From the NCBI GenBank assembly GCA_019119355.1, contig DWXE01000005.1, positions 1-64,000 of the forward strand: a DNA stretch of 64,000 bases, written 5' to 3'. This stretch comes from Candidatus Eisenbergiella merdigallinarum (lineage in GTDB: Bacteria; Bacillota; Clostridia; Lachnospirales; Lachnospiraceae). A model generated the notes under the pieces. The model was not told the origin of the DNA. It saw only the letters and a program-made list of their open reading frames with translations, and did not search any database. The position numbers and the translations under genes are program-made. This document shows, in pieces, positions 8,600 through 16,036 of the stretch; positions within the stretch are counted from its first letter, which is position 1; every line of letters starts with the position of its first letter.

Positions 8600-10158
8600 C
8601 CCTGCAATACACGTTCTTTGATCTGCCCGTATGTGGCGTCATTCTGGAACCCGGACATATCCATATCTTCCAGAGAAAACTCCAATCGAACCTTCTTTGA
8701 GTCGATTTTTCCCTTGGAAAGCAAGACAACCGTCTCCACATTCCCCGTCCACGGGAACATGTCCACCGGCACGCACCGCACCGCCTCGTACCCGTTTTCC
8801 AGGAAAATCTCCAGGTCGCGCGCCAGGCTGGTGGGCTTGCAGGAAATGTACACAAGGCGGGGAACGCCGTAGGCGATGATCCGGGACAGCGCTTTGGGAT
8901 TCACCCCGTCCCGCGGAGGGTCCAGGATGATGAAATCCGGCTTATCCTCAATGGTATCCAGCACTTTGAGCACGTCCCCCGCGATGAACTCGCAGTTGTC
9001 CAGGCCGTTTCGGCGGGCGTTTTCCCGGGCGGCCTCCACGGCCTCCTCCACGATTTCCACGCCGATGACCTTTTTGGCCACGGGGGCCATGAGCTGGGCG
9101 ATGGTGCCGGTTCCGCTGTACAGATCGAACACCACGCTTTTCGGCTTTCCGTCCTCGCCGGTCAGATCGCCGATATACTCCCGCGCCGTCTCATAGAGAA
9201 CTTCCGCGCCCCGGCTGTTTGTCTGGAAGAAGGAAAAGGTGGAAATCTGAAACTTCAGGCCCAGAAGCTCTTCGTAAAAGAAATCCTTACCGTATAAAAT
9301 CCGGGTTTCGTCGCTTTTTACCGCATCCGCCACGGAATCGTTGCAGATTTGCAGGATCCCGGCGATCTTTCCCTCCAGGGGAAGGGCCAGCAGCATTTCC
9401 TTCCAGGGCGTCAGATCCGGGGAAAGCTGCGTCGTGGTCACCAGAGCGATGAGAATCTCCCCCGTTTTCGAAGCCTTGCGCACCAGAAGATGGCGCAGAT
9501 AGCCCTCATGGGTGTAGCGATGGAAAAAGGGGAGGTTTTCCCGCTGAAAATACTGTAGCGTGTGGATCAGGATTTTCCGGTAATCCCCGTCCACGATGCG
9601 GCAGTCGTCCACCGTAACCACGTCGTAAAAGCTGCCCTTCCTGTGCATTCCCAGCGCCAGAGGGCCGTCTTTCACCTCGTCCCCGAAGGAAAACTCCATC
9701 TTGTTGCGATAGCCGAAACGGTCCGGACTGGGTTTGATGGGCTCGAACGCGCATTCCCGCTCCTGCCCTGCCAGCACGGGATCCAGAAGTGCCCGGACCT
9801 GCCTCTCCTTGAGGCGAAGGGTTTCCCCGTATGGCATGGAAAGATAGCTGCAGCCGCCGCAGATCCCGAAATGCCTGCAGCAGTCCGCTCCCCCCAGCGA
9901 GGTTTCCAGCGGGGACGGCTCCAGGATTTCTTTCAGCCTGCCTTCGCCCTTTCCCTTCCGCACCTTCGTCACAACCAGCAAAACCTTCTGCCCGGGCAGC
10001 GCGCCCTTGACCGTGCAGTATTCTTCCCCGACGCCCTCCGGGGCATCCGTGGAACGTTTTCCTTCCGCTCCGTTTTCCTCCGCAAACAGGCGCACGACCG
10101 CTCTGTTCGGGAATTTCACCTCTTCTACGATTCCTGTCCTGATCTGTCCCTTTTTCAC
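8596..10158 (-). CDS. rlmD: 23S rRNA (uracil-C5)-methyltransferase, RlmD/RumA family
   Basis: The product has 520 residues from a GTG at 10158 with GGAGG 6 bases before it. An N-terminal TRAM domain (KKGQIRTGIVEEVKFPNRAV) is followed by a four-cysteine iron-sulfur signature (CRHFGICGGCSYL plus a preceding Cys) and the class I SAM-methyltransferase fold. VVFDLYSGTGTIAQLM binds SAM. The catalytic motif is PRLVYISCKPTSLARDLEIF. It adds methyl to C5 of a uracil in 23S rRNA with SAM as donor. The end is abnormal: the frame stops after ATYGQIKERVLQG, and the usual C-terminal extension continues in another frame. The core enzyme domain is complete, so activity is probably kept. Confidence 0.9.
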   Translation of the reverse strand: MKKGQIRTGIVEEVKFPNRAVVRLFAEENGAEGKRSTDAPEGVGEEYCTVKGALPGQKVLLVVTKVRKGKGEGRLKEILEPSPLETSLGGADCCRHFGICGGCSYLSMPYGETLRLKERQVRALLDPVLAGQERECAFEPIKPSPDRFGYRNKMEFSFGDEVKDGPLALGMHRKGSFYDVVTVDDCRIVDGDYRKILIHTLQYFQRENLPFFHRYTHEGYLRHLLVRKASKTGEILIALVTTTQLSPDLTPWKEMLLALPLEGKIAGILQICNDSVADAVKSDETRILYGKDFFYEELLGLKFQISTFSFFQTNSRGAEVLYETAREYIGDLTGEDGKPKSVVFDLYSGTGTIAQLMAPVAKKVIGVEIVEEAVEAARENARRNGLDNCEFIAGDVLKVLDTIEDKPDFIILDPPRDGVNPKALSRIIAYGVPRLVYISCKPTSLARDLEIFLENGYEAVRCVPVDMFPWTGNVETVVLLSKGKIDSKKVRLEFSLEDMDMSGFQNDATYGQIKERVLQG

Positions 10159-10252
10159 CGTTTTCCTCCGTTCCGAAGTTCTTTTTTGCCACAGCTCGAT
10201 CCGTCGTATGTTTTTATGCGGCATAAAAGCAACTTCCCCATCGTATAAAAAA

Positions 10253-10309
10253 GCGGGTGCCCCTATCCCGGCCAGGATCTCAGATCCTGTCTGCATCGGG
10301 GCAACCCGC
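10253..10309 (-). terminator. Terminator of the pcrA-membrane protein unit
   Basis: GCGGGTGCCCC and GGGGCAACCCGC arms surround an inner palindrome (AGGATCT/AGATCCT). On the minus strand the stem is followed by six T. It lies between the 99-residue membrane protein gene and rlmD. Confidence 0.8.
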
Positions 10310-10349
10310 CTTTCAACCGTCCTGTTTTGAGAAATCCGACGGCGCTCTC

Positions 10350-10649
10350 TTACGCCTCGGCTTCCTGCTGTTCGTCCGCTTTGGGAGCGGCGCTTTTGGC
10401 TTCCTCTTTGACGCCGTCCTTCTCCTCGTCGAGATCCTCATCCTCGAAGTCATCGTCAAAATCATCGTCGAAATCTTCCAGATAGTCCGGGGTCAGATAA
10501 CGGTATACCGCATAAGCGATCCCCGCGATCACAACCACAGCGCCCACGATGGCCAGCGCCCAGAAAATCCAGTTGTTTTTCCGATCGTCCTTTCTCTTCA
10601 GAATCTCGTTCGTTTTGATCGCTTCCATGATCTCATCCAGTCTTGCCAT
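10350..10649 (-). CDS. Small single-pass membrane protein with acidic tail
   Basis: The product has 99 residues. An N-terminal amphipathic helix (MARLDEIMEAIKTNEIL) is followed by one membrane segment (WIFWALAIVGAVVVIAGIAY) and a highly acidic cytoplasmic or external tail rich in Asp and Glu (DFDDDFDDDFEDEDLDEEKD). Small proteins of this shape are common in Lachnospiraceae without assigned function. The ATG at 10649 is preferred over the GTG at 10658. It follows pcrA by 109 bases on the same strand and ends at a strong terminator. The acidic tail might contact a basic partner, but nothing in the sequence names one. Confidence 0.7.
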   Translation of the reverse strand: MARLDEIMEAIKTNEILKRKDDRKNNWIFWALAIVGAVVVIAGIAYAVYRYLTPDYLEDFDDDFDDDFEDEDLDEEKDGVKEEAKSAAPKADEQQEAEA

Positions 10650-10757
10650 ACTGTTCACCCATCCTTTCTATTTCTAGCATGAAGCATTGCCCTTCGATCA
10701 TTCGATGTACTTATCATACCACCCTTTGGACAATTTTACTATCAAAAACGCAGATTT

Positions 10758-13211
10758 TTATATTTTTTTCAGTTTTGCGAAAGCCGCATACATGATCTTC
10801 TGTCCCGGTCCGTCAAACTGAACGGTCACCTGATAGTCCCTCGGCCCATCCACAATATTGGTCACAGTCCCGTCCCCGTATTTCAGATGTCTGACCCGGT
10901 CGCCCACGCCGTATTCCAGGCTGTCGGCCCTGGCGGCGCCCTTCTGAAGCCCGTTCACCCCGTCCAGGCCGCCGATTCCCTTCGCGATGAAAGGCCTGTT
11001 TTCCGCAGCGGTCCGCTTCGGTCGAAGGACGGCTTTGGGCTTCTCATATCCGGTAAACGCCCCGCTTCCAAAGCCGCTGTTCCACGCGCCGCCCGAAGAG
11101 CCGGAAGCACCGGAGGAGCCGAATGCGCCGGCAGACCGGGAGAAGCCTGAGGAGCCTGAGGAGCCAGAGTCCCCGGAATCTCCGGAAAATCCCGAAAACC
11201 CGGAAAAACCCGAGAAGCCGGAAAATTCCCCGCCCTCTCCGTCCCTGCTTTCCTCCCCGAAGGAAAACCGTTTCGTGCCGGGAACCCGTTCGTCCAGCAA
11301 ATTTCCCGGGATCTCCCGGACGAACCGGCTCACCGCGTTGTACTGGGTCTCTCCCCGGATCAGCCGCTGCTTTGCGCAGGTCAGGGTCAATTCCCGTTTC
11401 GCCCGGGTGATTCCCACATAAGCCAGGCGCCGCTCCTCCTCCACCGCCGTGGGATCGTCCGAAACGATGCTCATGTAGCTGGGGAACAGGCCGTCTTCCA
11501 TGCCGGCCAGATATACCACCGGAAACTCCAGCCCTTTGGCCGAATGCAGCGTCATCAGAAGCACCCGGTTGTTGTCCGCATCCACGTTGTCGATGTCCGC
11601 CACCAGGGCCACTTCGGCCAGAAAGCTGCTCAGGGTAGCGTCCTCATGCACCGTCTCAAACGCCACCACTTTGCTGATCAGCTCGTTGATGTTGTCGATC
11701 CGGTCCTGGGCGTCCTCCTCGTCGGACGCCTCCAGCTCCCTGACGTACCCCGTATTCTCGATAATCTCATGGATCAGCTGTTCCAGCGAATAATATTCCA
11801 GCTTTGCCCGAAACGCCTGGATCATCGTCACGAAGGGCTCCAGTTTCGACGCGCTCCTCCCCAGGCCGGGAACCTGATCCGCCTGGCGCAGGGCGTCGTA
11901 AAAGCTCATCCCGGTTTCGTCCGCATACTGCTGCACCTTATTGATCGTGGCAGCTCCGATGCCCCGTTTGGGCACGTTGATGATACGGCGCACCTGCAGA
12001 TCGTCCTGGCCGTTGTCGATGGTTTTCAGATAGGCCAGCAAATCCTTGATCTCCCTGCGGGCGTAGAAGTTCACGCCCCCCACCACGTCGTAGGGAATCC
12101 CCTCCACGATAAAACGTTCCTCCAGCAGGCGGGACTGGGCGTTGGTGCGATACAGTACGGCGCAGTCCTGAAAGTCCGCGTCCCGCAGCCGCTTTCTGCG
12201 GGCCACGTCGTCCGCGATGAATTCCGCTTCCTCGTAGGCGGTGTCGAACTGGCGGAAATGAATCGGGCTCCCCTCCCCCTGATCCGTCCAGAGCGCTTTC
12301 GCCTTGCGCTCCACGTTGTTCTGGATCACCTCGTTGGCCGCGTCCAGGATCGTCTGCGTGGAACGATAGTTCTGCTCCAGCTTGATGACGGCGGCTTCCG
12401 GAAAGACCTTCTCGAAATCCAGAATGTTGTTGATGTTGGCCCCCCGGAATTTGTAAATGGACTGGTCGTCGTCCCCCACCACGCACAGATTCCGGTATTT
12501 GCTGGCCAGCAGGCGGATCAGCTCGAACTGCGCGGTGTTCGTATCCTGATACTCGTCCACCATGATGTACTGAAACCGCTCCTGATAGGAATCCAGCACG
12601 TCCGGACAGGACTGAAACAGCTCCACCGTCTTGACGATCAGGTCGTCGAAGTCCAGGGCGTTGTTCTTTTTCAGCGCGTTCTGATACTCCCGGTACACCT
12701 CCGCGATTTTCCGCTTCCCGAAATCTCCCATGGTATTGAGCTCGTATTCCACCGGGGAAACGAGTTCGTCCTTGGCCGAGGAAATGGCCGCCATCAGGCT
12801 TCTTTCCTTATAGGTCTTCGTGTCGATCTGGAGCTTTTTGCAGACTTCCTTTATGATATTTTTGCTGTCGTCGGTATCGTAGATGGTAAAATTCGTGTCG
12901 AAGCCGATCCGGTCGATATAGCGGCGCAGAATCCGCACGCAGCTGGAATGAAACGTGGAAACCCAGACCGCTTCCGCCCCGTGTCCCACCAGATTGTCCA
13001 CCCGCTCCCGCATCTCCCCGGCCGCCTTATTCGTAAATGTGATGGCCATGATATTCCAGGGCCGCACGTTTTCATGGGAAATCAGGTAGGCGATCCTGTG
13101 GGTCAAAACCCGCGTCTTCCCGCTGCCCGCGCCGGCCAGAATCAGCACAGGCCCCTTCGTCTTAAAGACCGCTTCCCGCTGCCTGTCGTTCAATGTATCG
13201 TAAATGCTCAT
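10758..13211 (-). CDS. pcrA: ATP-dependent DNA helicase PcrA/UvrD
   Basis: This is an 817-residue superfamily 1A helicase. Walker A is AGAGSGKT at residues 26-33, Walker B VDEYQDTN, motif III GDDDQSIYKFRGA, motif IV QNYRST, motif V LMTLHSAKGLEFPVV and motif VI AYVGITRAKREL. PcrA unwinds DNA in nucleotide excision repair, plasmid replication and removal of RecA or RNA polymerase. The C-terminal Tudor-like domain (GVGDRVRHLKYGDGTV) is present. Between helicase core and Tudor domain lies an unusual Gly/Ser/Phe linker made of near-repeats of SGF and SGD. The -35/-10 promoter is at 13266-13294. Confidence 0.96.
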   Translation of the reverse strand: MSIYDTLNDRQREAVFKTKGPVLILAGAGSGKTRVLTHRIAYLISHENVRPWNIMAITFTNKAAGEMRERVDNLVGHGAEAVWVSTFHSSCVRILRRYIDRIGFDTNFTIYDTDDSKNIIKEVCKKLQIDTKTYKERSLMAAISSAKDELVSPVEYELNTMGDFGKRKIAEVYREYQNALKKNNALDFDDLIVKTVELFQSCPDVLDSYQERFQYIMVDEYQDTNTAQFELIRLLASKYRNLCVVGDDDQSIYKFRGANINNILDFEKVFPEAAVIKLEQNYRSTQTILDAANEVIQNNVERKAKALWTDQGEGSPIHFRQFDTAYEEAEFIADDVARRKRLRDADFQDCAVLYRTNAQSRLLEERFIVEGIPYDVVGGVNFYARREIKDLLAYLKTIDNGQDDLQVRRIINVPKRGIGAATINKVQQYADETGMSFYDALRQADQVPGLGRSASKLEPFVTMIQAFRAKLEYYSLEQLIHEIIENTGYVRELEASDEEDAQDRIDNINELISKVVAFETVHEDATLSSFLAEVALVADIDNVDADNNRVLLMTLHSAKGLEFPVVYLAGMEDGLFPSYMSIVSDDPTAVEEERRLAYVGITRAKRELTLTCAKQRLIRGETQYNAVSRFVREIPGNLLDERVPGTKRFSFGEESRDGEGGEFSGFSGFSGFSGFSGDSGDSGSSGSSGFSRSAGAFGSSGASGSSGGAWNSGFGSGAFTGYEKPKAVLRPKRTAAENRPFIAKGIGGLDGVNGLQKGAARADSLEYGVGDRVRHLKYGDGTVTNIVDGPRDYQVTVQFDGPGQKIMYAAFAKLKKI
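11105..11232. repeat. Short tandem repeats encoding the PcrA Gly/Ser linker
   Basis: Imperfect units of 9-12 bases (variants of CCGGAAAACCC) run through the linker coding region, encoding SGFSG/SGDSG-type repeats. Such arrays can change length by slippage. Confidence 0.65.
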
Positions 13212-13265
13212 CGTCGTCCTTCACCTGCCCTTTTCCTGCATGATTTTTCTGTAGCAACTCCCTCG

Positions 13266-13294
13266 ATTTTATCAGATTTTTCCCTTTTGCACAA
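13266..13294 (-). promoter_or_regulatory. pcrA promoter
   Basis: TTGTGC and TAAAAT are separated by 17 bases on the minus strand, about 55 bases before the pcrA ATG. Confidence 0.6.
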
Positions 13295-13398
13295 TCGGAA
13301 ACTTCGCGGCAGCCGGCGGGCTCTTCGCGCCCTTTTTTCTCACCTTCCCCGGCCAAAACGCATATGATATACAAACTCGCGTTCATCTCGGAGATAAG

Positions 13399-14421
13399 AT
13401 GAAAAGGAAACTTCTGATTTTTTCTTTTCTGGCGGTCTTTTTGCTCACCGGACTGGCCGCCTGTACGAAAGCCGGCGATTTGGGCGAAGGGAGCGGCTCG
13501 AATGGGAAGGCCGTCAAGGTCACGCTCAATGAAGTGGCACATTCCATTTTTTACGCCCCCATGTATGCCGCCATCGAAAACGGATATTTTAAAGAGGAAG
13601 GGATTGAAATCGATCTGGTCAACGGATTCGGCGCCGACAAGACCATGACCGCCGTGCTGTCCGGGGAGGCGGACATCGGCTTCATGGGGTCGGAATCCAC
13701 CATCTATACCTACCTGGGCGGAACCGACGATTACGTGATCAACTTCGCGCAGCTCACCCAGCGCGCCGGGAATTTCCTGGTCTCCCGTCAGCCCGCGGAC
13801 GATTTTTCCTGGGATCTGCTGAAAGGGACGACCGTGTTGGGCGGCCGCGCGGGCGGGATGCCGGAACTCGTCTTCGAATATATCCTGAAGAAAAACGGCA
13901 TCGATCCCAAAGCGGACCTGAGCATCGACCAGAGCATCGATTTCGGCTCCACCGCCGCGGCCTTCTCCGGAGGGCAGGGGGATTATACGATTGAATTCGA
14001 GCCCCACGCCACCGCTCTGGAGCAGAAGGGCGACGGGTACGTGGTGGCCTCCCTGGGCGAGGACTCCGGCTATGTTCCCTACACCTCCTTTTCCGCCAAA
14101 AAGAGCTATATCGAGGCCAATCCGGAGCTGATCCAGTCCTTCACCAACGCCCTGCAAAAGGGCATGGATTTTGTGGCCGAACACGCTCCGGAGGAAATCG
14201 CCGCGGCGATCCAGCCCCAGTTTCCGGAGACCGACCTGGAAACCCTGACGACCATCATCACCCGATATTACGATCAGGACACGTGGAAACAGGATCTGAT
14301 CTTTTCCGAAGACGCCTTCACGCTTCTTCAGGATATTCTGGAAGAGGGCGGCGAGCTGTCCCAACGCGTGCCCTATGAAGATCTGGTCAATACCGATTTC
14401 GCCCGGAAAGCGCTGGATTGA
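13399..14421 (+). CDS. NMT1/SsuA-type ABC substrate-binding lipoprotein
   Basis: The product has 340 residues. The lipoprotein signal peptide ends at a lipobox (LLTGLAACT, lipid on Cys22). The mature protein is an NMT1/THI5-like periplasmic-binding fold: VTLNEVAHSIFYAPMYAAIE, then FKEEGIEIDLVNGFGADKTM and GEADIGFMGSESTIYTYLGG. Relatives bind alkylsulfonates, nitrate, taurine or thiamine precursors. Partner permease and ATPase genes are not in this window, so it is an orphan here. GGAG lies 5 bases before the ATG. It is followed after 21 bases by a small membrane protein gene. The ligand cannot be deduced. Confidence 0.87.
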   Translation: MKRKLLIFSFLAVFLLTGLAACTKAGDLGEGSGSNGKAVKVTLNEVAHSIFYAPMYAAIENGYFKEEGIEIDLVNGFGADKTMTAVLSGEADIGFMGSESTIYTYLGGTDDYVINFAQLTQRAGNFLVSRQPADDFSWDLLKGTTVLGGRAGGMPELVFEYILKKNGIDPKADLSIDQSIDFGSTAAAFSGGQGDYTIEFEPHATALEQKGDGYVVASLGEDSGYVPYTSFSAKKSYIEANPELIQSFTNALQKGMDFVAEHAPEEIAAAIQPQFPETDLETLTTIITRYYDQDTWKQDLIFSEDAFTLLQDILEEGGELSQRVPYEDLVNTDFARKALD

Positions 14422-14442
14422 CCGCACGAAACGGAGATTCTC

Positions 14443-14976
14443 ATGGATAAAAAAACCCGGAATTTTCTGGCGGCAGGCTTCGTGTTTCTCTGCATCGCCG
14501 GCTGTCTGCTGCACTTTTTCTACGATTTCACCGGGAAGGACCCGCTGGCCGGACTGATTTCTCCGGTCAGCGAGTCCCCCTGGGAACATCTGAAGCTCCT
14601 CTACTTTCCCGCCCTTTTGATGACCGCGGCGGGATGGCTGATCCTGCGGGAAAAGAGGGGGACGCTGCCGGCGGCCATGTCCGCCGGCGTCTGGGCCGGA
14701 ATGTTTACCATCCTGGATATTTTTTACTTTTACACGGGCGTCCTGGGCCGCCACCTGCTGGCCATGGACCTGTTTTCCTTCGCTGCCGGCGCCGCCGTCA
14801 CCTGTCTGGTGGCGGCTCGGGTGCTGAGACGGCCGAATCCGCTTCCGGCCCCCGTTTTCCGGGCGGGCGTGGGATTTCTCATCCTGCCGCTTTTGCTCTT
14901 CTTTCTCTTCACCTACGATGCGCCGCCCATCGCCCTCTTCTCGGTTCCGGGCAGGACGGCCGCAGCGCCGTTTTAA
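14443..14976 (+). CDS. DUF6512-like multi-pass membrane protein
   Basis: The product has 177 residues with about five membrane segments, the first at residues 8-27 (FLAAGFVFLCIAGCLLHFFY). The conserved stretch LISPVSESPWEHLKLLYFPA follows, then WAGMFTILDIFYFYTG and a hydrophobic C-terminal segment (LILPLLLFFLFTY). This matches a small integral membrane family found in Firmicutes, which I take to be DUF6512. The function is unknown. The end (ALFSVPGRTAAAPF) differs from what I expect of the family, so a frameshift in the last codons is possible. It is co-directional with the substrate-binding gene 21 bases upstream and ends before a clear terminator. Confidence 0.7.
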   Translation: MDKKTRNFLAAGFVFLCIAGCLLHFFYDFTGKDPLAGLISPVSESPWEHLKLLYFPALLMTAAGWLILREKRGTLPAAMSAGVWAGMFTILDIFYFYTGVLGRHLLAMDLFSFAAGAAVTCLVAARVLRRPNPLPAPVFRAGVGFLILPLLLFFLFTYDAPPIALFSVPGRTAAAPF

Positions 14977-15006
14977 GGAAGGGAACTTTCCTACCGTATG
15001 AAAAAA

Positions 15007-15028
15007 GCCGGTCGCATGACCGGCTTTT
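15007..15028 (+). terminator. Bidirectional intrinsic terminator
   Basis: GCCGGTC-GCAT-GACCGGC is followed by TTTT on the plus strand and preceded by A6, so it can also stop transcription from the cold-shock gene on the other strand. Confidence 0.85.
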
Positions 15029-15144
15029 CCCCTCTCTTAATCACTCGCTAGTTCGAATTCATTTAAAAACAAAAAACAAAGTCTTTATTATTTAAAGAAC
15101 AGGCACATAGGTTAATGATAAGACAGCTATAAGATCCGAGAATC

Positions 15145-15345
15145 TTATAATTTGGTTACGTTAACAGCCTGAGGGCCTTTTTCTCCCTGAACGACGTCGT
15201 ACTCTACAGCCGCGCCTTCTTCCAGAGATTTGAATCCTTCCATGTTCAGCCCGGAATAATGTACGAATACATCATGGCCGGCTTCATCGGAAATGAATCC
15301 ATAGCCTTTCTGGTTGTTAAACCATTTCACAGTACCCTTGTTCAT
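15145..15345 (-). CDS. Cold-shock protein, CspA family
   Basis: This 66-residue single cold-shock domain has RNP1 KGYGFI and RNP2 VFVHY, and starts [20 protein letters not shown]. Such proteins bind single-stranded RNA and DNA and keep mRNA unfolded at low temperature. GGAGG lies 8 bases before the ATG. The promoter at 15392-15420 leaves an mRNA leader of only about 40 bases, much shorter than the long cold-sensing leader of the E. coli cspA mRNA. The gene stands alone between a terminator and the YerC-like regulator. Confidence 0.95.
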   Translation of the reverse strand: MNKGTVKWFNNQKGYGFISDEAGHDVFVHYSGLNMEGFKSLEEGAAVEYDVVQGEKGPQAVNVTKL

Positions 15346-15391
15346 GTAGATACCTCCAAGAAAATTAGATTGTTACTTGTTACACATCAGA

Positions 15392-15420
15392 AGCATACCA
15401 CATTCGGGAAAAAAAGTAAA
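15392..15420 (-). promoter_or_regulatory. Cold-shock gene promoter
   Basis: TTTACT and TATGCT are separated by 17 bases on the minus strand. Confidence 0.6.
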
Positions 15421-15458
15421 GCAAAAAGTAAAATACCGTTTTCGCGCGAAATACGGCC

Positions 15459-15755
15459 TCACCGGTCTTTTTCTTCCATCCGGGAGAATACCATCTCGTA
15501 ACCGTCGTTTCCGTAATTCAGGGAACGGTTCACCCGGCTGATGGTGGCCGTGGAAGCGCCGGTCTTTTCCGCTATATCCAGATAGGTCCTTCCTTCCCGC
15601 AGCATGGCCGCCACTTCAAACCGCTGGGAGAGGGAGAGCAGCTCGTTCACCGTGCACAGGTCTTCGAAGAAGGAATAGCACTCTTCCCTGCTTTCCAGGC
15701 TTAAGACCGCCTCGAACAGGTGGTCCACCGCTTCGGTCTTGATCTTTTTGTTCAT
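15459..15755 (-). CDS. YerC/YecD-type TrpR-like regulator
   Basis: The product has 98 residues from the ATG at 15755, which has AAGGGG upstream. It is a TrpR-superfamily helix-turn-helix: the body ECYSFFEDLCTVNELLSLSQ leads to the DNA-binding part YLDIAEKTGASTATISRVNR and the conserved ending SLNYGNDGYEMVF. YerC/YecD proteins are widespread in Firmicutes, where members are associated with sporulation or amino-acid control. Tryptophan binding is not implied. Its promoter (15858-15886) is divergent from that of glmS about 50 bases away. The longer open frame upstream has no matching sequence and was not used. Confidence 0.88.
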   Translation of the reverse strand: MNKKIKTEAVDHLFEAVLSLESREECYSFFEDLCTVNELLSLSQRFEVAAMLREGRTYLDIAEKTGASTATISRVNRSLNYGNDGYEMVFSRMEEKDR

Positions 15756-15857
15756 GTCGTACAATCCCCTTTGCTTTGTGTGATAAAAACAGCGCAGCCT
15801 CCTGTGCCGCGCCGACCGGGCGTAAAAGCCCCGCGTGTTCTTTTCCTGTCTGGCCAT

Positions 15858-15886
15858 ATTTTAACATACTAAAGTTGCAAAGTAAA
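15858..15886 (-). promoter_or_regulatory. Promoter of the YerC-like gene
   Basis: TTTACT and TAAAAT are 17 bases apart on the minus strand, divergent from the glmS promoter. Confidence 0.6.
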
Positions 15887-15931
15887 GGAGAACTGATGAA
15901 ATCGGGCCGGAAGCGGCGCGCCCGAAAATTG

Positions 15932-15960
15932 TTGACACTTTTTTTCTTTCCGCATATACT
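15932..15960 (+). promoter_or_regulatory. glmS promoter
   Basis: A perfect TTGACA and TATACT are separated by 17 bases. The expected transcription start is near 15967, giving a leader of about 70 bases. Confidence 0.8.
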
Positions 15961-15974
15961 AAAGAATATGCAAA

Positions 15975-16016
15975 GGCGCAGTTATCACGGAAAGGATAGC
16001 TGCGCCCTTCTATTTT
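15975..16016 (+). promoter_or_regulatory. Terminator-like hairpin in the glmS leader
   Basis: GGCGCAGTTATC pairs with GATAGCTGCGCC over 12 base pairs (one G-U) around an 8-base loop, followed by a CTTCTATTTT tail. It starts almost at the predicted 5' end of the message and lies 20 bases ahead of the glmS ribosome site. It could act as an attenuator or as a 5' stabilising stem. The conserved glmS ribozyme core is not seen, and the leader is too short for it. Confidence 0.6.
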
Positions 16017-16036
16017 CAGCGAGGAGGATTTGAATT

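Noticed and set aside
11544-13367. A 607-codon plus-strand frame opposite pcrA
   Set aside because: Shadow of a strongly conserved helicase gene on the other strand. No start site, no motifs.
13162-14754. A 530-codon open frame on the minus strand opposite the substrate-binding and membrane-protein genes
   Set aside because: It is composition-driven: GC-rich, Arg/Gly-rich, without family motifs, while the plus strand carries complete recognised genes with ribosome sites.
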